The notes under the pieces are model-generated. The model was not told the DNA's origin. It did not search any database and saw nothing but the letters and a program-made list of their open reading frames with translations. The position numbers and the translations under genes were made by a program. A DNA stretch of 33,890 nucleotides from an uncultured Alphaproteobacteria bacterium (GTDB taxonomy: Bacteria; Pseudomonadota; Alphaproteobacteria; Geminicoccales; Geminicoccaceae): positions 1 to 33,890 of the forward strand of contig CALKJU010000001.1 in assembly GCA_937995535.1 (NCBI GenBank), given 5' to 3'. Shown piece after piece: positions 23,608-32,788 of the stretch (its first letter is position 1; every line of letters begins with the position of its first letter).

Positions 23608-25545
23608 TCAGAGCGGTGCGCACATCGGCTCGAGCCAGGCGAGGGTTGCGGCGTCCAGGAGCGGCGCCAGCTCGCGGCGGACGCGGGCGTGGTAGGCGTC
23701 GAGCCAGGCCCGCTCGTCGGCCGTCAGCAGCGCCGGGTCGATCAGCCGGCGGTCGATCGGGCACAAGGTCAGCGTCTCGAAGGCGAGCAGCGGCCGCTCG
23801 GCATCCGCGGGTGCCGGCGCCTCGCTGACCGCGATCAGGTTCTCGATCCGGATGCCATAGGCGTCGGCCTTGTAGTAGCCGGGCTCGTTGGAGAGGATCA
23901 TGCCCGGCTCGAGCGCCGTTCGGGTGCCGGCCTTGGCGATCCGCGCCGGGCCTTCGTGGACGCACAGGTACGACCCGACGCCGTGGCCGGTGCCATGGTC
24001 GAAGTCGAGCCCGTGGCGCCAGAGCGCCGTGCGCGCCAGCGTGTCGAGCTGCGCGCCCGTGGTCCCGGCCGGGAACAGCGCCGTGGCGAGGGCGATGTGG
24101 CCCTTGAGCACGAGGGTGAAGCGCGCCGCCACCTCAGCTGGGCAGGCACCCAGCGGCACGGTCCGCGTGATGTCCGTGGTGGCATCCAGATATTGCCCAC
24201 CGGAATCGATCAGGAACACCGTGCCCGCGGTCAGCGGCCGGTCGCTCGTCGGTGACGGGTGGTAGTGCGGGATGGCGGCGTTCGGCCCGTGTGCGGCGAT
24301 CGTGGCGAAGCTCGGGCCGCGGGCCAGCGGATCCTCGGCACGCAAGGCCTCGAGCCGCGCCGCGGCGGCCAGCTCGGTGAGGCTGCCGTCGTGCGGTTGC
24401 GCGTCGAGCCAGGCGAGGAAGCGCGCCACCGCCGCACCGTCGCGCCGTTGCGCCGCCCGCGCCCCCTCGAGCTCGACCGGGTTCTTGCGCGCCTTGGCGA
24501 GCACGCAGGGATCGTCGCCCTCGACCAGGACGGCGCCGGCGGCCGCGAGCCGGTCGAGGAAGGCGACATGGGTCGCCGAGGGATCGACCAGCACCCGGCA
24601 GCCGCCGAGGCCGTCGAGGGCCGTCATGAACGCCGTTTCGGGCTCGACGGCGACCGCGTTGTCGAGGACCAGGTCGGGCGGCAGCTTGCGTGGATCGACG
24701 AACAGTCGGCAGGTCCCGTCCCGCGCCAGCAGGGCGTAGGCCAACGTCAGCGGATTGTAGGGGATGTCGCCGCCACGCAGGTTGAGCAGCCAGGCGATCG
24801 AGTCGGGTGCGGTGAGCGCCAGCGCCGCGACCCCGCGCTCGGCGAGCAGGCCGGCGATCCGCTGGCGCTTCGACGCGGCCGGCTCGCCGGCGTAACGCTC
24901 GTCGTGGCGGGCCACCGGCGCGAGCGGTGCCGCCGGCCGCGTCGTCCAGATCGAATCGACCGGGTTCTCGGGCAGCGCCACGAGACGTCCGCCGCGCGCC
25001 GCCACCGCGGCCGTGAGCCGCTCGCGCTCGGCCTTCTTGGTCAGTCCCGGGTCGTAGCCGAGCGCGGCACCCTCCGGCAGGTGGCGCTCGAGCCAGCTCG
25101 CCGGCGGCTGGTCGATGAGGTGGCAGATCTCGAACCGCGTCGCGTCCACCTGCTGGCGGACCTGCACCGTGTAGCGGCCATCGACGAACACCGCGGCCCG
25201 CTCGGCCAGCACCACGGTAACCCCGGCCGAGCCAGTGAAGCCGGTCAGCCAGGCCATCCGCTCGGCTGCCGCCGGCAGATATTCGCTGTTGAAGCTGTCG
25301 GTGCGCTGCAGGATCAGGCCGTCGACGCCGAGCGTGCGCAGACGGCTCCGCAGCGCCTCCAGCCGCGCCGCCAGAGGCGGCTCGGCGGGCCGTTCGGCGC
25401 GCAGCGCCGCGATCCGGGCCGCCGCCTCGGCACGCGCGGCGGGCGCCAGATCGGGCGGCAGAAGGCGCTGCCAGTCATCCGGGACCGGACCGGGCGGTGC
25501 CGCTGCGATGCCGCGCAGCAGATCCTCGTCGAGCTTTTCGGCCAT
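23608..25545 (-). CDS. Xaa-Pro aminopeptidase (long-form aminopeptidase P, M24B)
   Basis: A 645-residue cytoplasmic metallopeptidase that removes N-terminal residues preceding proline. It has the three-domain form of eukaryotic XPNPEP1: two creatinase-type N-terminal domains (RTDSFNSEYLP, FTGSAGVTVVL and VFVDGRYTVQVRQQ in the first) and a C-terminal pita-bread catalytic domain. Metal ligands are visible as Asp447 and Asp458 (DSGGQYLDATTD), His521 (GHGVGSYLCVHEGP), Glu554 (NEPGYY) and Glu568 (RIENL). The spacing matches the human enzyme. The usual DGTTD reads DATTD here. The ATG overlaps the LuxR-gene stop by TGATG, so expression is coupled to it. Confidence 0.93.
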   Translation of the reverse strand: MAEKLDEDLLRGIAAAPPGPVPDDWQRLLPPDLAPAARAEAAARIAALRAERPAEPPLAARLEALRSRLRTLGVDGLILQRTDSFNSEYLPAAAERMAWLTGFTGSAGVTVVLAERAAVFVDGRYTVQVRQQVDATRFEICHLIDQPPASWLERHLPEGAALGYDPGLTKKAERERLTAAVAARGGRLVALPENPVDSIWTTRPAAPLAPVARHDERYAGEPAASKRQRIAGLLAERGVAALALTAPDSIAWLLNLRGGDIPYNPLTLAYALLARDGTCRLFVDPRKLPPDLVLDNAVAVEPETAFMTALDGLGGCRVLVDPSATHVAFLDRLAAAGAVLVEGDDPCVLAKARKNPVELEGARAAQRRDGAAVARFLAWLDAQPHDGSLTELAAAARLEALRAEDPLARGPSFATIAAHGPNAAIPHYHPSPTSDRPLTAGTVFLIDSGGQYLDATTDITRTVPLGACPAEVAARFTLVLKGHIALATALFPAGTTGAQLDTLARTALWRHGLDFDHGTGHGVGSYLCVHEGPARIAKAGTRTALEPGMILSNEPGYYKADAYGIRIENLIAVSEAPAPADAERPLLAFETLTLCPIDRRLIDPALLTADERAWLDAYHARVRRELAPLLDAATLAWLEPMCAPL

Positions 25546-26693
25546 CAGCCGCCTCGAGACCCGGTGTGGCGTGGGCCGGTGCCGCCGTCGCGCCGTTCGC
25601 GCATCGCCGCCAGCCAGCGCGGCGCCTTGCGGAACACCATCCGCACCGCCTCGCTGCGGCTGTCGACGTCGAGCCGGCGCATGATCTCGCGCATGTGCAC
25701 CTTGAGCGTGGTTTCGGCGACCCCCAGCGCCTTGGCCACCTCTCGGCTGGCGAGGCTGCTGTCGACGAAGGTATAGAGCACGTCCTGCTGACGGGCGGTG
25801 AGGACGCGGGACAGGTCGATCTCGTCCGGTGCCGGCGGGGCGCGGCGCAGCGCGCGCGGTCGGACCGGGGACTTGGTCAGCAGCGCGGCGACATAGTCGG
25901 CATAGCTGCCGAGGACCTCGTCCTGCCATGGCCCGATCGCGAGGACCGCGGCGCTGCGCAGCTCCAGCACGCCGACGATCCGCCCGCCGCTCTCGATCGG
26001 CACCGCGGTGATCGACAGCGCGTCGCCCTCGCCCGGCTCGTGCACGATCCGCCGCTCGGCGATCGTCCGCGCCGCGATCTCGGCATCGGGCGGTAGCTCG
26101 AGGCCGCCGCAGCCGCGCAGCCGCCGCCCCTCGGGCGTCTCGACCGCGATCGTCACCGAACGAACCTCGGGCGCGTCGGCAATCACCAGGGCCACCGCCT
26201 TGAGCGCCCGCTCGAGCGGCGGCTCCTCCAGCAGGATCGCGGAGATGCGCAGCAGCCGCAGTAGATCCTCGACGATACCCGGGGTCGGCGACGGCGCTGG
26301 CGGCGGGGTCCTCCCAGCGCCGGCCCGGTGCCGTGCACCCGATCGGTCCGGCTGCGGCCATGCATCCAGCTCGGCGAGTACCACCGGGATGCCGTCGGCG
26401 TCGCGCATGCCGTGCAACGCGCAGCGCAGGACTCGCCGGCCACGTCTCGGATCGTCGAGCCGGAACAGTCGGCGCATCGCCACGGCGCCGCGCTCGACCC
26501 GGCGCAGCATACCGTCCACCACCGCCGCGAGCAGCCGGTTCGCCTCGCCGTCGAGCAAGGTCGCGGGATCCACGCCGAGGAACGTGGCGGCGTCAGGCGC
26601 GGCGAGCTTGACGCACGGCCGGCCGGAGCTGTCGCGGCCGAACAGCAGGAAGGTGGCCGGAGCCGCTGCCCGCGGCCGGGCCGCCGGCCTCAC
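25545..26693 (-). CDS. PAS/GAF-domain LuxR-type transcriptional regulator
   Basis: A 382-residue protein. Residues about 12-105 look like a PAS-type sensor (FLLFGRDSSGRPC to VVLAELDAWP). A Pro-rich linker follows (TPPPAPSPTPG), then a GAF-like domain (LERALKAVALVIADAPEVRS to SGGRIVGVLELRSA). The C-terminal LuxR/GerE helix-turn-helix reads LTARQQDVLYTFVDSSLASR, EVAKALGVAETTLKVHMREI and MRRLDV. The architecture suggests sensing a small molecule or redox state; no ligand residues can be assigned. The GTG at 26693 overlaps the infC stop by GTGA and has little ribosome site of its own, so it depends on infC translation. Longer open frames upstream run through infC in another frame and were rejected. 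Confidence 0.8.
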   Translation of the reverse strand: MRPAARPRAAAPATFLLFGRDSSGRPCVKLAAPDAATFLGVDPATLLDGEANRLLAAVVDGMLRRVERGAVAMRRLFRLDDPRRGRRVLRCALHGMRDADGIPVVLAELDAWPQPDRSGARHRAGAGRTPPPAPSPTPGIVEDLLRLLRISAILLEEPPLERALKAVALVIADAPEVRSVTIAVETPEGRRLRGCGGLELPPDAEIAARTIAERRIVHEPGEGDALSITAVPIESGGRIVGVLELRSAAVLAIGPWQDEVLGSYADYVAALLTKSPVRPRALRRAPPAPDEIDLSRVLTARQQDVLYTFVDSSLASREVAKALGVAETTLKVHMREIMRRLDVDSRSEAVRMVFRKAPRWLAAMRERRDGGTGPRHTGSRGG

Positions 26694-27205
26694 CGCAGCG
26701 GCGCCATCACCATGACCATCTGGCGCCCCTCGAGCTTCGGCATCTGCTCGACCTTGGCGACGTCCGCCATCTCTTCCTTGACCTTGTTCAGGAGGTCCAT
26801 GGCGAGATGCTGGTGCGCCATCTCGCGGCCGCGAAAGCGCATGGTGACCTTGACCTTGTCGCCCTCGTCGATGAACTCGCGGACCTTGCGCATCTTGATG
26901 CCGTAGTCGTTGTCGTCGATGCTCGGGCGCATCTTGATTTCCTTGATCTCGGTGATGCGCTGCTTCTTCCGGGCGGCGTTGGCCTTCTTCTGCTCCTCGT
27001 ACTTGAACTTGCCATAGTCGAGGATCTTGCAGACCGGAGGGCGGGCGGTCGGTGCCACCTCGACCAGGTCGAGCCCGGCATCCTCGGCCCTCATCAGCGC
27101 CTCGCGCAGGGAGACGATGCCGACCTGCGCGCCGCGCTCGTCGACCAAGCGGACCTCGCGCGCCTCGATCTCTTGATTGACCCGGAAATCTTCCGCGTTC
27201 GCCAT
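26690..27205 (-). CDS. infC: Translation initiation factor IF-3
   Basis: A 171-residue factor that binds the 30S subunit and ensures start-codon fidelity. The N-domain reads FRVNQEIEAREVRLVDERG and IVSLREALMRAEDAGLDLVE. The linker contains ARPPVCKILDYGKFKYEEQK, a family signature. The C-domain has EIKMRPSIDDNDYGIKMRKV and ends in KLEGRQMVMVMAPL. The ATG at 27205 is the first plausible start; GGAGGT lies 12 nt upstream, slightly far. No ATT/ATC start, as used for autoregulation in enteric bacteria, is seen in frame. The usual rpmI-rplT genes do not follow; the LuxR regulator does. Confidence 0.95.
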   Translation of the reverse strand: MANAEDFRVNQEIEAREVRLVDERGAQVGIVSLREALMRAEDAGLDLVEVAPTARPPVCKILDYGKFKYEEQKKANAARKKQRITEIKEIKMRPSIDDNDYGIKMRKVREFIDEGDKVKVTMRFRGREMAHQHLAMDLLNKVKEEMADVAKVEQMPKLEGRQMVMVMAPLR

Positions 27206-27238
27206 TCGGGTTGTCGGACCTCCGCCCAGTGGACACCA

Positions 27239-27301
27239 AAGGACCCGCACCGGATCGGCCGGGCAGGCTCCGAGGCCGCTATAGCAGCGTCGCGGGTCCT
27301 T
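27239..27301 (-). other. Inverted repeat in the infC leader / end of the diguanylate cyclase gene
   Basis: AAGGACCCGC (27301-27292 on the minus strand) and GCGGGTCCTT (27248-27239) are perfect 10-bp arms about 43 nt apart. They span the stop codon of the GGDEF/EAL gene and end 33 nt before the infC ATG. The intervening sequence is GC-rich and can form smaller stems. It could be a terminator-like structure for the upstream gene or a leader structure for infC. Confidence 0.4.
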
Positions 27302-29879
27302 GTCCTGCTCCGCGCGGCTGGCGGTACTCGGACGCCGCAAGGCGGGCGAGTGCCCTGGGATCGGCCAGTAGCTCGGCCGCGGGCGCGGGCGGCGCGATGA
27401 GATAGCCCTGCGCCTCGTGGCAGCCGTGCGCGCGCAGGAAAGCAAGCTGATGCGAGGTCTCGACGCCTTCGGCGATCACCCGCAGGCCCAGCCCCCGGCC
27501 GAGCTCGATGATCGTCCGGACGATCGCCGCATTCTCCGATCGCTCGCTGAGATCGCTGAGGAAGCTGCGGTCGATCTTGAGCTTGTCGATCGGCAGGCGG
27601 CGCAGGTGGGTGAGCGAGGCATAGCCCGTCCCGAAATCGTCGAGGACGATGCCGACGCCCCGCGCGCGCAGGCGGCGCAGCGCGTCGCCCGCGTCACCCG
27701 CGTTACGCCCGAGGAACACGCGCTCGGTGACCTCGATCTCGAGATGTTGCGGCGGCAAGCCGCTGTCCTGCAGCGCCGCCGCGATCAGCCCGTCGAGGTC
27801 ACCGTTGAGGAGCTGCAGCCCGGCGACATTGATCGCCATCCGTCCGAGCCGGCCACCGGCTTCGGTGAACCGCCGCGCGTCCGTCGCGGCCCGACGCAGG
27901 ACCAGTTCGCCGATCGGCACGACCAGCCCGGTCTCCTCCGCGACGCTCAGGAACTCCGCCGGCGCCAGCAAACCGCGCTCAGGATGCCGCCAGCGGAGCA
28001 GGGCCTCGAGCCCGATCTCAGCCTCGCCGGCGAGGCTGATCATCGGCTGATAGAACACGGTCAGCTCGGAGCGGGCGAGCGCGCCGCGCAGCTCGGTTTC
28101 CAGCGTCCGGCGGCGCTGCACCTGGAGCCGCAGCCGATCATCGTAGAACCGCCAGCGGCCTGGTCCGAGCTCCTTGGCGCGGTAGAGGGCGAGATCGGCG
28201 TGGCGCAGCAGGTCGGCGGCGTCGTCGGCGTCGGATGGGAACAGCGCCACGCCCGCACTCACCGTCGGGTGCACCTCCTGGCCGGCGCAACGCACCGGCG
28301 CGCGCGCCGCCTCGACCAGCCGGGCGACGATCCGATCGGCGTCGAGCGGACCGCGCAGCCCGTCGGCCAGGACGGCGAACTCGTCGCCGCCGAGGCGCGC
28401 GATCGTGTCGCTGGCGCGACCGGCACGGCGCAGCCGGGCCGCGACCTCGCGCAGCACTTCGTCGCCCCCGTCATGGCCGAGTCGATCGTTGACGTCCTTG
28501 AAGTGGTCGAGGTCGATGAGGACCAGTGCGAGCAGGTCGGAGCGGCGCCGCGAGCGCGCCACCGCCTCGTCGAGACGCTGCTGGAGGCCGCGCCGGTTGG
28601 CCAAGCCGGTCAGCTCGTCGTGGTGCGCGAGGTGGTGGACACGCCGCTCGGCGCGCTTGTGTTCGGTGACGTCGATGTTGACCCCGACCAGCCCGATGAC
28701 CTCCTCGCCGATCCGCACCGGGGCGAGGATCGCATCGACCGAGCGGGCCGTCTCGCCGCTGCCGTAGGTGACCGTGTAGCGGACCGTCTCACCGGCCAGC
28801 GCGCGGGCGTTGCTCTCGGCCCAGAGCCGCGTCACCTCCGCCGGGACCGTCGTCTCTTCGGGCCGCTGGCCGACATGCGACCCCCAGCGCCGCCGGCAGG
28901 TCTCGTTGTTCATCACATAGCGGCCGGCGGCGTCGCAGACCCAGAAGTCGAACGGCAGCGCCTCGATCGCCGCGCGCAGCCGCGCCTCGCTCTCCAGCCG
29001 CTGGCGCTCCGCCAGCTTGCGGTCGGAGATGTCGAGATTGATCCCGACGAAGCCGATCACCGTCCCGGCTGCGTCGCGGATCGGCGCGAGCACCTCCTCG
29101 ATGTGGATCAGCCGGCCGTCGCGCTCCTGGGTGGTCTCGGCGCGGACCGTCTCGCCGGCCAGCGCGCGGGCATTGCTCGCGCACCAGGCGTTGCGCAGCG
29201 CGGCCGGTATGGCCAGGTCCTGCGGCCGCATACCCACCGTGTCGCCCCACTGTTCGCGACCGATCCGGTTCTGCAACGCGTACCGCCCCTCGGCGTCGCA
29301 CACCCAGAGATTGAAGGGCAGGCTGTCGATCACGGCGACGAGGCGCTGCCGTTCGCCCCGGGCGGCAGCCTCGGCCCGCGCGCGTTCGGCGCTCTCGCGG
29401 CGCAGCTCGAGCTCCCCGACGGCGAGCGCGGCGAGATCGCCCAGCGCGGCGATCTGTGCCGCACTGGGCCTGCGCGGCCGCGTGTCGAGCGCGCACAGCG
29501 TGCCGATTCGATGACCTCCCGGCACGGTCAGCGGCGCACCGGCGTAGAAGCGCAGCCCGGGGTCGCGGGCGACCAGCGGGTTGTCGCGAAAGCGCGGATC
29601 GCGGCGGGCGTCCTCGACCACCGTGACCCCGGCCCGGCCGACCACATGGGTGCAGAACGAGAGTTCCCGGGCGACCTCGGTCACGTCGCTGCCATGGGCA
29701 GCCTTGATCCAGACCCGATCCGCGGCGACGAGCGTGAGGAAGGCGATCGGCGTGTCGAGCAGCGTGGCGGTGACGCGGGCGAGACGGTCGAACGGCTCAT
29801 CGGGGGGCGTGTCGAGGATGGCATAGCGCTCCAGCGCCGCGAGCCGCTCGCGCTCGCCGGGATCCCCGCCGTGAGTCAT
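27279..29879 (-). CDS. GAF-PAS-PAS-GGDEF-EAL cyclic-di-GMP enzyme
   Basis: An 866-residue protein with no membrane segment. Domain order: GAF (about 15-165; ALERYAILDTPPDEPFDRLA start, FYAGAPLTV), PAS 1 (about 180-290), PAS 2 (about 305-415), GGDEF (about 430-590) and EAL (about 600-850). The cyclase site GGDEF is intact at 497-501, with a product-inhibition I-site RASD (488-491) at the correct 5-residue spacing. The phosphodiesterase site is intact too: EALLR from Glu625, DDFGTGYASL, KIDRSFL and EGVETS. Both activities are therefore possible. The two PAS domains share NARALAGETVR. It lies between thrS and infC, with 91 nt before and 73 nt after. Confidence 0.92.
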   Translation of the reverse strand: MTHGGDPGERERLAALERYAILDTPPDEPFDRLARVTATLLDTPIAFLTLVAADRVWIKAAHGSDVTEVARELSFCTHVVGRAGVTVVEDARRDPRFRDNPLVARDPGLRFYAGAPLTVPGGHRIGTLCALDTRPRRPSAAQIAALGDLAALAVGELELRRESAERARAEAAARGERQRLVAVIDSLPFNLWVCDAEGRYALQNRIGREQWGDTVGMRPQDLAIPAALRNAWCASNARALAGETVRAETTQERDGRLIHIEEVLAPIRDAAGTVIGFVGINLDISDRKLAERQRLESEARLRAAIEALPFDFWVCDAAGRYVMNNETCRRRWGSHVGQRPEETTVPAEVTRLWAESNARALAGETVRYTVTYGSGETARSVDAILAPVRIGEEVIGLVGVNIDVTEHKRAERRVHHLAHHDELTGLANRRGLQQRLDEAVARSRRRSDLLALVLIDLDHFKDVNDRLGHDGGDEVLREVAARLRRAGRASDTIARLGGDEFAVLADGLRGPLDADRIVARLVEAARAPVRCAGQEVHPTVSAGVALFPSDADDAADLLRHADLALYRAKELGPGRWRFYDDRLRLQVQRRRTLETELRGALARSELTVFYQPMISLAGEAEIGLEALLRWRHPERGLLAPAEFLSVAEETGLVVPIGELVLRRAATDARRFTEAGGRLGRMAINVAGLQLLNGDLDGLIAAALQDSGLPPQHLEIEVTERVFLGRNAGDAGDALRRLRARGVGIVLDDFGTGYASLTHLRRLPIDKLKIDRSFLSDLSERSENAAIVRTIIELGRGLGLRVIAEGVETSHQLAFLRAHGCHEAQGYLIAPPAPAAELLADPRALARLAASEYRQPRGAGQGPATLL

Positions 29880-29970
29880 TCAGCCCGCCGCTCTTCGCCC
29901 GTCGGTCGGTGGCCCTGCCGTATGAGACCTATCACAATGGCGCGCCGGCGTCTCCCGGCCAGGAACGTCC

Positions 29971-31905
29971 TCAACGCCGCAGGTCGGGCGGCGTCGCCTC
30001 GGCACGGATCGTGGCCACGGCCACATCCAACGCCAGCGCTTCCTGCGCCTGGCCGCCCAGCCGTCGCAACGAGACCGTCCGCTCGGTCTGCTCGCGGCCG
30101 CCCACGGCCAGGATCAGCGGCACCTTGGCCAGCGAATGGTGGCGAACCTTGTACGAGATCTTGTCGGCCGAGGTGTCCGCCACCGCGCGCACGCCGGCGG
30201 CGCTGAGCCGCGCCGCGACCTCGCGGGCATAAGCGTCGGCCTCGTTGGTCACGGTCGCCACGACCGCCTGGACGGGCGCCAGCCACAGCGGCAGGTGGCC
30301 GGCATAGTGCTCGATCAGCACGCCGATGAAGCGCTCCAGCGAGCCGAGGATCGCCCGGTGCAGCATCACCGGCCGGTGCTTGGCGCCGTCCGCGCCGATG
30401 TAGACCGCGTCGAGCCGCTCGGGCAGGACGAAGTCGACCTGCAGTGTGCCGCACTGCCAGTCGCGGCCGATCGCGTCGCGTAGGACGAACTCGAGCTTCG
30501 GACCGTAGAAGGCGCCCTCGCCGGGATTGAGCACGGTGTCGAGCCCGGCCGCCTCGGTGGCCGCCCGCAGCGCCGCCTCGGCCCGATCCCAGACCGCGTC
30601 GTCGCCGGCGCGGACCGGCGGGCGGTCGCTGAACTTGACCTGGATCTCCTCGAACCCGAAGTCGCGGTAGACGCTCTGCAGCAGTTCGCAGAACGCGACG
30701 CTCTCCTGGGTGATCTGCTCGGGCGTGCAGAAGATGTGCGCGTCGTCCTGAGTGAACGCGCGCACCCGCATGATCCCGTGCAGGGCGCCGGACGGCTCGT
30801 TGCGGTGGCAGGCGCCGAACTCGGCCAGGCGCAGCGGCAGGTCGCGGTAGCTGTGCTGGGTCTGGTTGTAGATCTGCACATGCCCCGGGCAGTTCATCGG
30901 CTTCAGCGCCAGATGCCGGTCCTCGGCCTCGAGCACGAACATGTTCTGCCCGAACTTGTCCCAGTGCCCGGAGCGCTCCCAGAGCACCCGGTCGATGAGC
31001 TGCGGGCTGCGCACCTCGCGGTAGTCGGCAGCGCCCAGGCGCCGGCGGATATAGCTCTCGATCTCGCGCCACAAGGTCCAGCCGTGCGGATGCCAGAACA
31101 CCGAGCCGGCCGCCTCCTCCTGGACGTGGAAGAGGTCCATCTCGCGGCCGAGCCGGCGATGGTCGCGCCGCTCCGCTTCGGCCTGCTGGTGCAGCCAGGC
31201 GTCGAGCTCCTTGCGGCTGGCGAACGCGGTTCCGTAGATCCGCTGGAGCTGCGGGCCCTTGGCGTCGCCGCGCCAGTAGGCGCCGGCGACCTTGGTCAGC
31301 TTGAACGCGCCGATGCGGCCGGTCGAGGGCCCGTGCGGGCCGCGGCAGAGATCGGTCCAGCCGTCCTGATGGTAGAGGGTGACGGGCTCGCCCTCGGGGA
31401 TCGCGTCGAGCAGCTCGAGCTTGAAGCGCTCACCCTGCGCGGCGAAGCGGCGGCGCGCCTCCTCGCGGCTCACCTCCTCGCGCACGAACGGCTTGTCGGC
31501 CTTGACGATCTCCGCCATGCGCGCCTCGATCGCCGCGAGATCGTCGCTCGAGAACGGCTCGTCGCGGTAGAAGTCGTAGTAGAAGCCGTTCTCGATCGCC
31601 GGGCCGATGGTCACCTGGGTGCCGGGAAACAGGTCCTGCACCGCCTCGGCCATGACGTGCGCGCAGTCGTGGCGCAGATGCGGCAGCGCCTCGGGATCGC
31701 CGGTCTTGAGGATCCGCACCCGCGCGTCCTTGGTGATCGGCCGCGCCAGGTCCTGGATCTCGCCGTCGACCTCGACCAGGTAGGCTTGTCGCGCGAGGCC
31801 GGGGCCGATCGCCGCCGCCACCTCGAGCCCGGTCGGTGGCGTCGCGAAGCTGCGCACCGAGCCATCGGGCAGGGTGACGGCGACGGGGCGCGCGGCGGCG
31901 GACAT
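29971..31905 (-). CDS. thrS: Threonyl-tRNA synthetase
   Basis: A 644-residue class II synthetase. An N-terminal TGS domain ([13 protein letters not shown] to [13 protein letters not shown]) precedes the editing domain, with HDCAH at 79-83 and [11 protein letters not shown]. The catalytic core carries motif 2 ([20 protein letters not shown]), the zinc ligand Cys339 in MNCPGH, and DAHIFC. The C-terminal anticodon-binding domain includes [20 protein letters not shown]. Length is standard. The ATG at 31905 gives the usual TGS start; a 26-residue upstream extension is not conserved-looking. In many bacteria infC follows directly; here a c-di-GMP enzyme gene intervenes. Confidence 0.97.
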   Translation of the reverse strand: MSAAARPVAVTLPDGSVRSFATPPTGLEVAAAIGPGLARQAYLVEVDGEIQDLARPITKDARVRILKTGDPEALPHLRHDCAHVMAEAVQDLFPGTQVTIGPAIENGFYYDFYRDEPFSSDDLAAIEARMAEIVKADKPFVREEVSREEARRRFAAQGERFKLELLDAIPEGEPVTLYHQDGWTDLCRGPHGPSTGRIGAFKLTKVAGAYWRGDAKGPQLQRIYGTAFASRKELDAWLHQQAEAERRDHRRLGREMDLFHVQEEAAGSVFWHPHGWTLWREIESYIRRRLGAADYREVRSPQLIDRVLWERSGHWDKFGQNMFVLEAEDRHLALKPMNCPGHVQIYNQTQHSYRDLPLRLAEFGACHRNEPSGALHGIMRVRAFTQDDAHIFCTPEQITQESVAFCELLQSVYRDFGFEEIQVKFSDRPPVRAGDDAVWDRAEAALRAATEAAGLDTVLNPGEGAFYGPKLEFVLRDAIGRDWQCGTLQVDFVLPERLDAVYIGADGAKHRPVMLHRAILGSLERFIGVLIEHYAGHLPLWLAPVQAVVATVTNEADAYAREVAARLSAAGVRAVADTSADKISYKVRHHSLAKVPLILAVGGREQTERTVSLRRLGGQAQEALALDVAVATIRAEATPPDLRR

Positions 31906-31945
31906 GCGAACGCGATCCTGGCTGGCTGGAGAATCAAGCGGCCGG

Positions 31946-31974
31946 AACGTCGGTGTGCGCCTCGCGGCTGTCAA
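31946..31974 (-). promoter_or_regulatory. Weak candidate promoter for thrS
   Basis: On the minus strand a perfect TTGACA (31974-31969) lies about 65 nt upstream of the thrS ATG. At the expected 17-nt spacing the -10 position reads GACGTT, a poor match. The divergent spacer (31906-32026) must also hold the promoter of the hydrolase gene on the other strand; none is evident. Confidence 0.3.
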
Positions 31975-32026
31975 GCACGCCACTGTCGCCGGCCGGTGCT
32001 AGCCTGCTGACGAGGAGGAGTGCGCC

Positions 32027-32788
32027 ATGGACGAGCCGCCGGTCGAGACGATCGAGGTCGAGGGCGCGCGTGTCGCGCTGCGCCGGACCGCCGGGAAAGC
32101 ACCCACCGTCCTGTTCCTGCCCGGACTGCGCTCGGACATGGAAGGCGCCAAGGCGCTGTGGCTCGAGCGGCATTGCCGGCAGCAGGGTCGCGGCTTCGTG
32201 CGCTTCGACTATCGCGGCCACGGCCGCTCGGACGGCCAATTCCAGGACTACGCGCTGAGCGACTGGCGCGCGGACACGCTGGCGGTGCTCGACCGCGCGG
32301 TCGCCGGCCCGGCGCTGCTCGTCGGGTCGAGCATGGGGGGCTGGCTGATGCTGCTCGCCGCGCTGGCGCGGCCGGAGCGCGTGGTGGGCCTCGTCGGCGT
32401 CGCCGCGGCCCCGGACTTCACCGAGGAGCAGATGTGGGCGCGGGCCTCGGCAGAGCAGCGGGCGGCGCTGCGCGCCCGGGGCATCCTGGAGGTGCCCTCG
32501 CCCTACGGCCCGCCGCTGCCGGTGAGCCTGCGGCTGATCGAGGACGGCCGTCGCCATCTGCTGCTCGGCGGCCCGATCCCGATCCGCTGCCCGGTGCACC
32601 TCCTGCACGGCCAGGCGGACCCGGACGTGCCCTGGGAGACGGCGCTGCGCCTCGCCGCGCGCCTGGAAAGCGCCGCGGTGACCGTCGAGCTGATCAAGGA
32701 CGGCGATCACCGCCTGTCGCGCGAGGCCGACCTGCGCCGTCTCGCCGCCGCCGTCGACCGCATCGCCACGCTGGCGGCCGCTGGCTGA
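32027..32788 (+). CDS. Alpha/beta hydrolase (ABHD10-like thioesterase/esterase)
   Basis: A 253-residue serine hydrolase without a signal peptide. The oxyanion-region motif FLPGLRSDMEG and the strand FVRFDYRGHGRSDG are followed by the nucleophile elbow GSSMGGW with Ser102. The probable acid is Asp198 in LLHGQADPDVP, and the catalytic histidine is His228 in KDGDHRLS. The GSSMGGWLMLLAALARPERV stretch is typical of ABHD10, which in mitochondria removes acyl groups from cysteines; the bacterial role is unknown. The start has a strong GAGGAGG ribosome site. The gene stands alone, divergent from thrS. The cap-domain region (residues about 130-175) is short. Confidence 0.85.
   Translation: MDEPPVETIEVEGARVALRRTAGKAPTVLFLPGLRSDMEGAKALWLERHCRQQGRGFVRFDYRGHGRSDGQFQDYALSDWRADTLAVLDRAVAGPALLVGSSMGGWLMLLAALARPERVVGLVGVAAAPDFTEEQMWARASAEQRAALRARGILEVPSPYGPPLPVSLRLIEDGRRHLLLGGPIPIRCPVHLLHGQADPDVPWETALRLAARLESAAVTVELIKDGDHRLSREADLRRLAAAVDRIATLAAAG

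Noticed and set aside
24259..25776. 505-codon plus-strand frame opposite the aminopeptidase gene
   Set aside because: Low-complexity composition and no recognisable motif. The opposite strand has all five metal ligands of M24B in order.
23608..26361. 917-codon frame suggesting an N-terminal extension of aminopeptidase P
   Set aside because: The extension is the LuxR gene read out of frame. The ATG at 25545 overlaps the LuxR stop and fits the family length.
27417..30206. 929-codon open frame on the plus strand antisense to the GGDEF/EAL and thrS genes
   Set aside because: It is a high-GC shadow. The peptide is Arg/Gln/Asp/Ala-rich with no domain, and the opposite strand carries intact, motif-rich proteins.
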